From Hymenochaete sp. R1 (taxonomy: Eukaryota; Basidiomycota; Agaricomycetes; Hymenochaetales; Hymenochaetaceae), in assembly GCA_019400425.1 (NCBI GenBank), contig JAFREE010000045.1, forward strand, positions 95,772 through 159,771: 64,000 nt of DNA, written 5' to 3'. Under the pieces are notes generated by a model. It searched no databases and had not been told where the DNA came from. It was given only the letters and a program-made list of their open reading frames with translations. The position numbers and the translations under genes are program-made. Of the stretch, positions 47,608 through 57,286 are shown one piece after another (the stretch's first letter is position 1; each line of letters opens with the position of its first letter).

Positions 47608-49309
47608 ATGGGAGAAACCACCACTACATCCACTGGACAACAAGATGCCTCAGGTCCAGCCAGACGTACCTCTCCTACCCTGCCAGGGAATGAAGACGAC
47701 GAGCCACCCCCTCCCAGTCAGCAGTCTACCAATAATCAAATAGCCAATGACCTCGGGCTTTCGCCTGTAGAGACCGTCGACGAGAAAGTCTCACCAGATC
47801 AAGCCACTACATTTCGAGAGAGAAAAGGCTTCTCAGAGCCGCGGCCCGACGGTGTGTTCATCAATGAAGCCCCACCGAGGGTACCCATGCGTCGTCGACA
47901 GACCGCGGTCTTGACCAAGAAAGACAGGTTCCTCATGTTGTTCAAGCCGAAACATGCTTTGGGCCCGCCGCCAACATACAAAGCTTCGATAATCGCTACC
48001 ATACGTTATAGCCCGTTGAACATATTCTTGCTCTGCGTGCCCGTGTCGTGGGCCTTGCATTACACGCACCAAAATGCAACCATCGTCTTTGTCTTCGCGG
48101 CGCTGGGTATCCTACCATTAGCCGCCCTCCTTGGTCTGGGCACTGAGCAAGTTGCCCTCCGTACGAGTCAGAGTGTTGGTGGTCTGCTTAACGCGACGCT
48201 CGGAAACGTCGTCGAACTCATCGTCGCTGGGATCGCTTTGGCGTCCTGTGACCTAGACCTCGTGCAGAGTTCATTGCTTGGCGGTCTTATCAGTAATTTG
48301 TTATTGGTACTCGGTATGGCATTCGTTGCTGGAGGATACCGCTTCCACCAGCAAGAATTCCAGCCCATGGTGGCGCAACTCAATTTGTCACTGATGACCT
48401 TGTCGGTCATTACTCTCCTTGTACCCGCCGCGTTTCACGAGCTCTTGGGTGACAGGTTCACTAACGGTGGTGAGGGGTCAGTACTCCTGATACTTAGCCG
48501 TGGGACATCTGTTATCCTCCTGTTGATGTAAGCAGGTCATCTGGCTCCCCGTAATTTCTTGGCTAATACTTGTCCCGTCTCAGATACATTGCATACCTCT
48601 TCTTCCAGTTCTATTCACACTCGCACTTGTTCATTGATACAATACAGCAACCCACCTCTCGCCGGTCGTCCATGCGTAGCGACTCAGATGTTGAAAGCGC
48701 ACCATCCCGTCTCGAAACGGAGAGCGTTCAGTGTAGTCTTCACGTAGAGATGCCTCGTCTTAACATGCCATTTGCTATGGGTCTACTTGTCGTTGTAACG
48801 GCTCTTGCGTACCTCACAGCAGATTTCCTTGTCTCGGCACTTGATGAAGTCGCTGAATCGGCCCCCTTTTCAAAGGCATTCTTAACCCTCATCATCATTC
48901 CGATTATCTCGAACGCGGCCGAACATACTACGGCTGTTGTCGTCGCGAGTAAAGGGAAATTTGATTTGGCGTTAGGTGTCGCAGTGGGAAGCTCAATTCA
49001 GATCGCACTCTTCGTCATTCCAGTGTTGGTGCTCGCTGCCTGGGGTGCAGGTAAACCACTCACACTGGTCTTCGATCCGCTCGAGACAATTTGTTTGTTC
49101 TTTTCCGTTCTGCTTGTCAAGTTTGCAGTGGAGGACGGAAAAGCCCACTGGATGAGTGGCGTCGTACTTGTTGGTAAGCTCTATTTTAATTATAATGGAG
49201 CTCTGACTTACTAAGTTTGCCGTTTTCAGCCGTCTATATTGTCATTGCTCTCTCATTCTGGAATTTCCCAGATAGTACAGGGTCAGACCTGGGCCTTATT
49301 TGCTCTTAA
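47608..49309 (+). CDS. VCX1: Vacuolar Ca2+/H+ exchanger (Vcx1/CAX family)
   Basis: Moves cytosolic Ca2+ into the vacuole in exchange for protons. Three exons close (47608-48527, 48584-49173, 49230-49309), giving 529 residues. After a polar N-terminus of about 120 residues, membrane segments start at YSPLNIFLLCVPVSWAL. The two inverted CAX repeats are clear: LLNATLGNVVELIVAGIAL and IISNAAEHTTAVVVASKGKFDLALGVAVGSSIQIALFV, each with the acidic residue (NVVE, AAEH) that binds Ca2+. A polar, Ser/Glu-rich loop (SRRSSMRSDSDVESAPSRLETESV) separates the halves. The C-terminus is short (DSTGSDLGLICS). A TATA box lies just upstream. Confidence 0.96.
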
Positions 49310-49790
49310 CTCGAACTTCCGATCATGTATGCATGAAGCGAAATCTTTTTTTCGACAGAGAGGGGACTATGAAACATGAACAGCTTCATGACTTGTAGTT
49401 TACTTTAAAACCATTGTTTCGCCAATGTACTTTAGTTTTGGCCGAGAACCAATTTGATTCGAGATATATTATGGTCGTTGATAGAGGAAACAAGTTTCTT
49501 CATATGAGAGGGATGAGCGCTGAATCAGAGCCCTGTTGTAAATGAGATCGCTTTTTCCCTGATAAGGCCTACGCCGGTTGACTCCTCGACAGCTCGATAC
49601 GTTGAAGAATGAAATCAGTAAAAAAAAGCCCCAAAGTCCATTTGCTTATTTCGAACTAATGGCCAAGTTGAATGATTGGTAATCGAGGATACGACTGTGC
49701 TACGTGGTTCTTCATGTGGCTTTCAAAAAGTTGAAGTTTGTGTTTGGAAAATTCGGAACAATCATGAACATTCCTTATGCATGACGAACA
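49310..49790. other. Intergenic sequence flanking the transposon nest
   Basis: These 481 bases lie between the exchanger and the Tc1 element. No gene or repeat is recognisable. The sequence does not match the missing half of the nearby LTR, so the LTR fragment on the other side of the Tc1 element ends at or near the Tc1 insertion. Confidence 0.45.
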
Positions 49791-49792
49791 TA

Positions 49793-49818
49793 CACTGGTG
49801 GCCAAAAGTCTTGTCGCA
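49793..49818 (+). repeat. Left terminal inverted repeat of the Tc1 element
   Basis: 26 bases beginning cactggtggcc, complementary to 51345-51370 except at one position (ggccacc versus ggccgcc). Preceded by TA. Confidence 0.92.
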
Positions 49819-50068
49819 CGCATTCACTTTTGCTACCATTTGTCGTCCTTCCAATTACCATGCCACAAAAAAATTATCTATATTACTTTATCACCTCAAC
49901 TTGTGTTATATAGAGTTTCACGAAATTTTGAGAAAAAATGAGCTCGGAATCAAGTATGAATCCAAGTGATACACAATCTTTGGATCTGCCAAAGCATAAC
50001 TTCCTTAATCCACATTTTGATATCCCAGGCAAACAAAAGACCCATATTATAGTTCCAGGTACATTAAG

Positions 50069-51103
50069 TTAATAAGATGTATTCCATCCATCAGCTATGT
50101 TTAAATCTGCCACTCGCTTCACCATTCCTTTGTAAAGGGATTGAATATAAGAATTAGGGATTGCATACCATTCCTGCTGAATCCATTCCCAAAGCTCATC
50201 CAAATCATGGGCAGCATGTGGTCGTTCGCGAAGGCGATGGTCAATGTATAGCCACACATGCTCAATGGGGTTCATATCGGGGCTCCGGGGTGGCCAGGGA
50301 AGGACTCGAATTCCATGTGACTTGAGCCAGTCTGTTGTATGGTGTGCTGTATGCTTCGGATCGTTGTCTTGCATAAAGGTGATATTGGCTGGATCCACAT
50401 TATAGTCTGAAAGAGTGCCAAGTAGGCTTTCCTCTAGTAGCTCTGTGTATTTCTCTTTTGTAAGTGTGCCCTCAATACGATGAATCCTTCCGACACCTTT
50501 GCTGGTAATGACACCCCAAATATACATGCTCCCACCACCCCCCTGAATGTGTTTCTGTGTGTTTCGAGGAAGTAGTCAAGCTTTTCCTATCTGGTTAATC
50601 TTGCACCAGTAAAATGGGGATCCATCTGAGCCAATTCGAGTGAAACGGGACTCGTCACTGAAGTACACCCGGTTCCAGAATCGACGAGTTCGAACACGGT
50701 GAATTGCTGCCCAGTTCCGTCTTTTATCGGCAGTCTTTTCATCTAGTAAAGGTACCTGAACCTTCCTACGTGTGACATAGCCTGCTTGATGGAGGTAGCG
50801 ACGAGCGGTACGTTCTTTTATGTCCAGACCACTACGACGAAGGAGATCTGGCACATCCTCCCATTCTTCGGTCTCTGCATCATGGAGAAACTGCTGGAGG
50901 GTGTTGTTGTCAACAGCATGCCTCCTGCCTGCTTTTGGACTGTTGTAGTATGCCGACTTTCCATCTCGAGCCTTCTTCATCTGCCACTGAACTGTTCGGG
51001 TGCTGACTCCAACGGCCTCTGCTATGTCCTTCGTCTTCTTCCCCTGCTCCTTCAGCACCAAAATGCGAGTCCTTTTTGTTGGTGTCGTGTACTTTCCAGG
51101 CAT
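50069..51103 (-). pseudogene. Tc1/mariner transposase, one in-frame stop
   Basis: A DD34E transposase of 345 codons in one continuous frame, with a single TGA at 50578-50576. It starts MPGKYTTPTKRTRILVLKEQGKKTKDIAE (N-terminal helix-turn-helix), followed by a second HTH-like part. The catalytic residues are present: Asp in RVYFSDESRF, Asp in TFMQDNDPKHTAHH, and Glu in PDMNPIEHVW, with 34 residues between the last two. After the stop the frame continues LLPRNTQKH, GGGGSMYIWGVITSKGVG, matching the family. The stop could come from TGG or from CGA by one transition. No frameshift is present. Both flanking pieces stay open, so the break is recent, or, less likely, it is removed by splicing. Confidence 0.88.
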
Positions 51104-51344
51104 GGCTTGATATGCAAAAAAGAAGCAAGAGCTGAGGTATAGTGTAAGAGGTTTAAATTGACAATGAAGTCGGTGTGAAAGGAGGTGCAAGATGTCACGC
51201 GCATTGTTGGCAACAACCTGCTCACACCATCTCTTCCACTAACCACAACTATTGCTTATGTGCTCATCCTTCGGACACTCCAGTATGTATCTCAAAGGCT
51301 TCTCATTAAATGTCATTATTTAACAAAAACGAATCTATGTACAA

Positions 51345-51370
51345 TGCGACAAGACTTTTGGCCGCCAGTG
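51345..51370 (-). repeat. Right terminal inverted repeat of the Tc1 element
   Basis: 26 bases ending ggccgccagtg, the inverted partner of the left end with one mismatch. Followed by TA. Confidence 0.92.
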
Positions 51371-51375
51371 TATGG

Positions 51376-51683
51376 CTAGGGAGGCATTACATAAGAGTAT
51401 TACATGAAAATGAGAAAGCAAAGAAATTAAGTCCAAACGTTTGGACATTCGGACGTCCGGAGGTGCAGAGCAGAGGTGACAGAACAGGAAGTCCGGAGAT
51501 GCGGAGCGGAGGTGACAAAATGGGAAGTCCGGAGGTGGCGGAGGCTGTGGGTGGTGGGGTCTAGGCTGGTGTGATGTCAGGGATCGGGGTAATCTCGGCG
51601 AACCGGAGTGATGGAGCGGAGGTGAGTAGTCCGGAGGTCCGGGCGGAGCGGAGTTGCCATATGGGGACTAGTTGGTCATGACA
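51376..51683 (-). repeat. Truncated Gypsy LTR (308 bases)
   Basis: This matches 60033-60340 over 308 bases without gaps, with 16 differences by my count (about 95% identity). Its end at 51683 (ggtcatgaca) is the LTR terminus; the other end stops at the Tc1 element. Unlike the copy at 59855-60340, no polypurine tract adjoins it. Instead, an open minus-strand frame runs straight into it. Confidence 0.8.
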
Positions 51684-52320
51684 TTGAAGGGCTTCTTTCA
51701 CTCTGTCTTTAGCTATTGCGTCCACCTCGTGATAGTGATGCAAGTCTTTTTCAAGCGTCAGAAAGGTCCACTGGTTGTCTGGGTTCCAGTGGGGACCAGG
51801 TTCGTTTAGACGGGTGCAGTGGTCAGGGTCGTTGGAGTGTACAAAGGTTTCGATGAATTCCAAGTCTACACGTGCCATTAGCGTCTCTTCTTCTATTTGG
51901 TCTTGAACTTCTTCAATCAGGTCCTGGCGTGCTTCCTGTGCAGTGTATAATGGAATCAATGTAGACTTCCCCATATCCCAATTGGATGCTTGCGAGGAGC
52001 GCATAAGCCTGTACGTCCTGGCAGGATATACAAGGGCTGAAGATTGAGGCATGGAGACGGAACAAATGAGGGCCATGTGTCTGAAATGAGGTAGCACAAA
52101 GATCAGTGATAGTCTAGAGGGTAAAGAGGATAGCTCGTGACTGGGTGGTGTTGTCGACACGGAGACGGATAATGCAATCGGTGCTGACAATGGGAATGCC
52201 GTAGAAGATGTCAATGATAAAGAAGAGATTGCCTTCACTTGATAGGCTAACCGAGTAATTCGTAGTGGAGACAGGGTAAAGTGAGACGTTAACCGTTGTG
52301 ATAGCGTTGGGGTCGCTCAT
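51561..52320 (-). CDS. Retroelement-associated reading frames downstream of pol, function unknown
   Basis: Two minus-strand frames lie between the Gypsy pol remnant and the LTR fragment. The first (52320-52114) starts MSDPNAITTVNVSLYPVST and reads LSSEGNLFFIIDIFYGIPIVS. The second (open to 51561) holds SNWDMGKSTLIPLYTAQEARQDLIEEVQDQIEEETLMARVDLEFIETF, then PDHCTRLNEPGPHWNPDNQWTFLTLEKDL, and runs into the LTR sequence before stopping. A splice near 52090-52130 may join them. Charged, helical and without a domain I recognise; similar frames seem common beside Agaricomycete Gypsy elements. It may be an accessory retrotransposon product or a host gene fragment. Confidence 0.5.
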
Positions 52321-52498
52321 ATTGAACTGCTAGAACGACTCAAGCTCGTTGGTCATTTATATCATTCCATCCTGTCCATTGTTGACCGCTATTTGTGGTG
52401 ATGTATTCAGATTCTTTATCAGCATAGGAGTGAGGGGCTTCGATGTCCGTGAGGACCGGATATGTTGTGGATACTGCTTGTCTCCAGTGTTGAATTGG

Positions 52499-52627
52499 TT
52501 AGCACCAATTGATGGCTTCTTGTCGGCGGTAGTAAAGGTACTTGTAAAGAAACCAGGTCATGAGGGTGAGGGTAATTAGCGAGAGATTGATAACAATGAG
52601 AATGGCGGAGATTGTGAGAGCGTCCAT
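52499..52627 (-). CDS. Small single-span membrane protein (42 aa) in Gypsy remnant
   Basis: ATG 52627 to TAA 52499, 89 bases after the pol frame ends. The sequence is MDALTISAILIVINLSLITL, then TLMTWFLYKYLYYRRQEAINWC: one strong hydrophobic helix followed by a basic, aromatic tail. It is shorter than typical annotated genes, but it is clean in a region where neighbouring frames are decayed. Its position after pol is like an env slot. No homologue is known to me; it could be a chance frame. Confidence 0.4.
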   Translation of the reverse strand: MDALTISAILIVINLSLITLTLMTWFLYKYLYYRRQEAINWC

Positions 52628-52716
52628 GTTGATTTTGCTGTTTATTCAGTAAGTCCAGCTCTCTTTTTATAGGCTTCTAGAAGGTCTGTGGCATCTTCCA
52701 GTTCTTCTTTATAGAT

Positions 52717-53536
52717 CTATGAGTTTTCCGATGTTGGGTATCCCATCCATTTGATAAGGTATTGGACCCCTTTTCCCCTGGTCCGTCTGTGTTGGATGAT
52801 CGTCTCTACTTTGTATTCTTCTTCGTCATTGATAAGGTCAGGGGGTGGCATACTGAATGATGGACCATGTGTTCCTGTTTCTTTGAATGGAGATAGAAGA
52901 GTTGCATGGAATACCGGATGAATTTTCCAATCTTTCGGTAACTGGAGTTTGTAGGTTAAGGGCCCCATGACTTCTTCAATGATAAATGGCCCTTCACAAA
53001 GTGTCCGAAGTTTCCGATAAGTTCCTCCAATATTAAGATTCTTTGCTTCCAGCCAAACCTTGTCTCCTTTCTGGAACGGAGTATATGTCAATGGGTATCT
53101 TTCTGTCATGCGGATGTGTGCCATTTCCTGTGCTGCTAGTGCTTCTTTCCAAATATCACGTATCTGTCTAAGACGATCCTCCAGGGCTGGGAACTGTGAA
53201 GTAATCGAGAAGGTCGGAATTGCATCAGGGTTGTATCCCATGATAATTTCGAAAGGAGTTTTTCCGCTGTTCAGGTTGACACGTTAGTTGTGTGAGAATT
53301 CTAAGTCGCCTAAATGTTGAGCCCACTCTTCTGGATATGAGCTGCAATATATTCATAGGAAGGCTTCGATTTCCCTGTTCATTCATTCTGTCTGTCTATC
53401 TGTTTGAGGGTGATACACCATTGACATCTGTGAGTCAATGCCTAATCTTTCTCACAGTTGCTGAAATACCTTAGAGGCAAACTGTGGTCCTCGATCAGAT
53501 ATCATCACCTTGGGAAGTCCAAATCACTTATACACA
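52717..53536 (-). pseudogene. Decayed Ty3/Gypsy pol: integrase end and chromodomain
   Basis: The minus strand encodes the C-terminal integrase and chromodomain of a chromovirus-type Gypsy element. The clean part (53241-52717) reads GYNPDAIPTF, DKVWLEAKNLNIGGTYRKLR, EGPFIIEEV, IHPVFHATLLSPF, then a chromodomain (EEYKVETIIQHRRTRGKGVQYLIKWMGYP) and a stop. Upstream, the integrase core motifs are readable but broken by stops: GLPKVMISDRGPQFASKVFQQL, MVYHPQTDRQTE, MNREIEAFL. Matching sequence fades near 53540-53590. The element lacks its 5' half. Confidence 0.85.
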
Positions 53537-53618
53537 CCAACACCAACACTGACCGGTTCTTAGAGGATAAGTCTACCTACATTGAAAATATTATTCCTCA
53601 TTACACAAATCACGTCGC

Positions 53619-53931
53619 TGTCAGAAATCCCTTGTTTCCTTTATGTATTCCTAATATAATTGTCACGTGCATATAGTTTGACTTACACTTTCCAATGCTT
53701 CATTCTACCCTTTAACCCATGCATGCCTGGAGAGACTCTTTCCTTACTTTCAACCTCTTATTGAGTTCTCTCACAGGTAAGCACTCTTGTATTATCTTCT
53801 ACAGTAATATATTTAACTTGTTGAGTTCTCTCACAGTGTGAAGACAACTCATAGAGCTCGCTAGTAGGAGGTCTTAGGCTTTCTGCCTGTATCATTATCA
53901 TCATACTGCAACATGCACTGTAATTGTGACA
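53619..53931. repeat. Solo-LTR-like 313-bp element, copy 1, with 5-bp target duplication
   Basis: Begins tgtcagaaatcc and ends attgtgaca (TGTCA...TGACA ends). Flanked on both sides by gtcgc (53614-53618 and 53932-53936). It matches copy 2 at 56969-57281 at full length with nine differences, all transitions. Its own target duplication marks it as an independent insertion, not one LTR of a pair. It contains a doubled ttgagttctctcacag. No coding capacity. Confidence 0.88.
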
Positions 53932-53939
53932 GTCGCTGT

Positions 53940-56023
53940 CCTTCAGTCAAGACTTGTTCACGAGATGAGCAAAATTGTATTTTGCATACCCATTAATTTG
54001 AGATTGGACAAAGAAATGAAGAGAGGTATGTAAAGTTGTTTGTGCTACAGATTCATTAATTAATACCTCGCAGGGTCTGTGTACTCTCTACCTGATCCTG
54101 CACTCTGTTAACTTCTACTTGGCAAACTACATAGGCGGGAGGACACTTATATTTGCCAATGAGCAATTGAAGGCTCACTACCTTTACATTCTACAATGTC
54201 TATTTGATGTAGTGAGAAAGGAGTTAATTAAGCTGAAAGAAAATAAAGATGAGTTGGATCTCCCTAGTAAGAGTAAGAGCATGTTTGCTAAGAAATAGTC
54301 AAAATACTTGGAATCAGCAAGTTCACTCCCATAATATGCCTTGAAACAAGACAAAATATACAGTTTAGTGTCAGATCTAGTGAGTAATCATGTTTCTTAT
54401 ATCATGCATGCAAGCAGATTTATTTTACTTCCTATTTTTTCCTTTCCCCTTGCTCAGTACAAGGTGCAAAAACACAATACATGTGAGTTCTTGGAAGTAT
54501 ATTTAACAAATTTGCCACTGCAGAAACTAGAAACCATCCCAGAGAAACAGCAGGTAGTGGAAATGTACAAAAGCCTTTGGGCTCTACTGTTGGAAGTTGG
54601 AACAAATAGCAAAATGGAAAATGTAACTTCTTGGCAGATCTTGGTTCCTTTCGATGAAGTCCACACTCTTTTTGAGAAGAGAACAGAGAAATTGAAAGAG
54701 AGCTTAATCATTGATGTTAGATAAAGCACAAATAATGACACAGCTGATGTCAAGCTTCTGTTGCAGAAGGGGAAGCTTGACTATCTCATAGAAGCCCTTA
54801 ACAACCTTTGGAACTGCTCAGTCTGTTTTATGCTGCTACTGATGTAGTCTGATATGACACAGCTGGCTCCCAGTATAAATGCCGCACGCTCAACCCAATA
54901 TACTGGTGTAGGAATTAACTTGCATGCACCCATCACTGAGCTACTGTTTAACTGCACCAGACCACTCAATATGTTGTGCATGAACTTGGATATGTTATCA
55001 GACCCGGTAGTAATGTCATCATGAGGGAGGCCATTATATGTTGTACCATTCCTTCTTATCCAATCATTGCATGTTCATTGACTCTATGTCGCAGGTAAGC
55101 TGGGTCCCTGATGTAATATGTGACGATATTGTTGGAGCACTTGAATTGTCTTGACAAGAGCATAACCAGAGTCCATGCTCTGAGACTCACTACTAATAAG
55201 GACATAGTTTTGTGACATAATAAGTGTGTAGCATTGATCTGCCTTACAAGGAAGAAATTGCTTTTTGTTGATAATATCGGTCTGGACAAACTCTGAAAGG
55301 AACTTAACAAAATACAGCTTCTGACCATGATCAACTATAGAACAATACTTTCACAAGACGTCAGTCATATTACTGCAAATCGCTTTGACCAACAACTTGT
55401 ATTATCTCATATATGTACCATACATTCCATTGTTCAAGATCACTCAAGTATGCAATCATAGTATGCTTTGGAGCCTATCCTGGTGGAAGCTATAGCCACC
55501 CAGATGCAAGTATGGTATGATCAAAAGCTTGATCCTGCTGATCCTACTTTTGCCATTGCAGAGACTGTGGTCAATGATCTTATCTCTTATGGCAAAATTG
55601 GAGAAGTTGTTGCACACCTCCTATTGATTAACACCCAAGATACTACAGCCATCTTTGAACACAATACATCAACAGGCCTCAGAAGTATAAAGGGTGTCAA
55701 TTTTAGCAAACATGTCCCACTTAATGCTTTTTTAAAGGAATTTTTTGCAAACAACTTTGCAGCAACGATTCTAGGTGTACAGCTAAGCAACAAGTGAGGG
55801 CACTGTAGTGGGCCTTCCTTTGAAGAAGTATTCAAGTATTCTGTTATTAATTTCACATATTTTGCCAGATGGGGAACTCATTCAAATATGGATGTCACTG
55901 ATTTGTTTTCATGCTTTGTTTGATGCAGAGTGGGGTTTTACTATGTTGACTTTGCAATACCTAGGCTTATAGATAGCTGTAAACCATTATCACCTAATAA
56001 TATGACTGTGATATTCATCTAGA
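53940..56023 (+). pseudogene. Decayed gene of an Agaricomycete multi-copy family (Crinkler-like context)
   Basis: An AT-rich stretch with open pieces broken by stops and frameshifts. Blocks on the plus strand: LYLILHSVNFYLANYIGG (about 54080), YKVQKHNTCEFLEVYLTNLPLQKLE and WQILVPFDEVHTLFEKRTEKLKES (54340-54724), EPILVEAIATQMQVWYDQKL, NDLISYGKIGEVVAHLLLI (55468-55797), then FEEVFKYSVINFTYFARWG and IPRLIDSCKPLSPNNMTVIFI (to about 56020). The order and spacing of the last four blocks match, as I remember it, the C-terminal half of a large Agaricomycete protein family that often carries an N-terminal P-loop and Crinkler-like start. The family link is from pattern memory only. It cannot make a full protein. 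Confidence 0.45.
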
Positions 56024-56366
56024 TGAAACGCCACACCGGCTCTCCAGAAACTCTCAACTCTACAGCAATCTTCCTGTCAAGGTTCCCATGTGGCAGAGAT
56101 GTTTCCAAGCCGCCTAAGTACAACAACTCAAAGAAGACTAATAATAACAATGAGAGAACAAAGACCGGAGACATGAAGGAGAACAGTGAAAAGAGGAAGA
56201 GGAATTGCACCTAGCCTAAGACTAATAAATGGTCGAGGGCTATGCCAAGGAGAAGCAGGACATATAACTACTTTACAAAGAGGTGCTCTTTCATTACACT
56301 AACTATGGAACTTAGTGTCATACTCAATGTCAAAGCTACTACCAATAACCTTATCTTAACAAGAGC

Positions 56367-57026
56367 TTGGAGAGCACCCAGGACCCTCAAACGAGTCTAC
56401 CTCCTCAATCTACTGCTTCCTCTCAAGCACACAATGCAATAGAAGAAGGAAATCTACCAGATAATGAGAAATATGAGGTTGCTGATGTAGCTATCAATGT
56501 AGATAAGCTATTTATAGAGAATGTTCACGGAGCAGGACTAGCTTGTAATGAAGATAGTTCTACAAGAGTAGAGCTATGCACAATAGATGATGAAGCCAAT
56601 GATAGTAATTCTTCTACAGATAAAGATGTCAAAGAGGACCAATCAGGCTCAGATTGCTTTGAATTTAACATACATATTTATGAGTGTAGGGTGCAGATGT
56701 ATAATGTTATTAGGAACTGGTTTGACAAGGCCATACTCAACTGTATCCTTATGCTTGATGAGGTATATTTGAGTCATCCAGACCAAATGCTAGAAGTTCT
56801 TCAAACAGTTGCTGAACAGCTTTCTTTTTTTGAGGCACCAATACTCCACAAAATGCACAAAAACTTGGGCTACATTAAAAAGGTAAAGGAGTACAAAAAG
56901 GTAAAGAAAGCCCAATACAGGGTACTAGAGCTTCCTTGCCTCCAGCTTACAGATAAAAAACATGTTGCTGTCAGAAATCCCTTGTTTCCTTTATGTATTC
57001 CTAATATAATTGTCACGTGCATATAG
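56367..57026 (+). pseudogene. Orphan acidic reading frame truncated by a solo LTR
   Basis: A 219-codon plus-strand frame with a polar start (MESTQDPQTSLPPQSTASSQ) and a more ordered part (IYECRVQMYNVIRNWFDKAI; MLDEVYLSHPDQMLEVLQTVAEQLSFFEAPILHKMHKNLG). It ends inside copy 2 of the 313-bp element, whose first 57 bases give its last residues (AVRNPLFPLCIPNIIVTCI) and stop. So the natural C-terminus was cut off by that insertion. I recognise no domain. It may be a fragment of the neighbouring decayed family or an unrelated gene. Confidence 0.4.
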
Positions 57027-57281
57027 TTTGACTTACACTTTCCAATGCTTCATTCTACCCTTTAACCCATGCATGCCTGGAGAGACTCTTTCCTTACTTT
57101 CAACCTCTTATTGAGTTCTCTCACAGGTAAGCACTCTTGTATTATCTTCTACAGTAATATATTTAACTTGTTGAGTTCTCTCACAGTGTGAAGACAACTT
57201 ATAGAGCTCACTAGTAGGAGATCTTAGGCTTTCTGCCCATATCGTCATCATCATACTGCAACACACACTGTAATTGTGACA
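56969..57281. repeat. Solo-LTR-like 313-bp element, copy 2, with 5-bp target duplication
   Basis: Same length and ends as copy 1 at 53619-53931. Flanked by gttgc on both sides (56964-56968 and 57282-57286). The first roughly 210 bases are identical to copy 1; nine transitions lie in the last 100 bases. Confidence 0.88.
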
Positions 57282-57286
57282 GTTGC

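Larger units (their letters stand above)
49793..51370 (-). mobile_element. Tc1/mariner DNA transposon with TA target duplication
   Basis: A 1578-bp element bounded by 26-base terminal inverted repeats, 49793-49818 (cactggtggccaaaagtctt...) and 51345-51370, with one mismatch. Both ends are flanked by TA (49791-49792 and 51371-51372), the usual Tc1/mariner target duplication. It encodes one transposase on the minus strand. The ends are nearly perfect, so it is a young or recently active copy even though its transposase is broken. Confidence 0.93.

Noticed and set aside
50576..50578. TGA in the transposase read as selenocysteine
   Set aside because: Fungi of this group lack the selenocysteine machinery as far as is known, and the family has no Sec at this place. 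A nonsense mutation is simpler.
53619..57281. A single 3.7-kb LTR retrotransposon with 313-bp LTRs
   Set aside because: Each copy has its own, different 5-bp duplication (gtcgc and gttgc), so the copies inserted separately. The sequence between them has no gag or pol.
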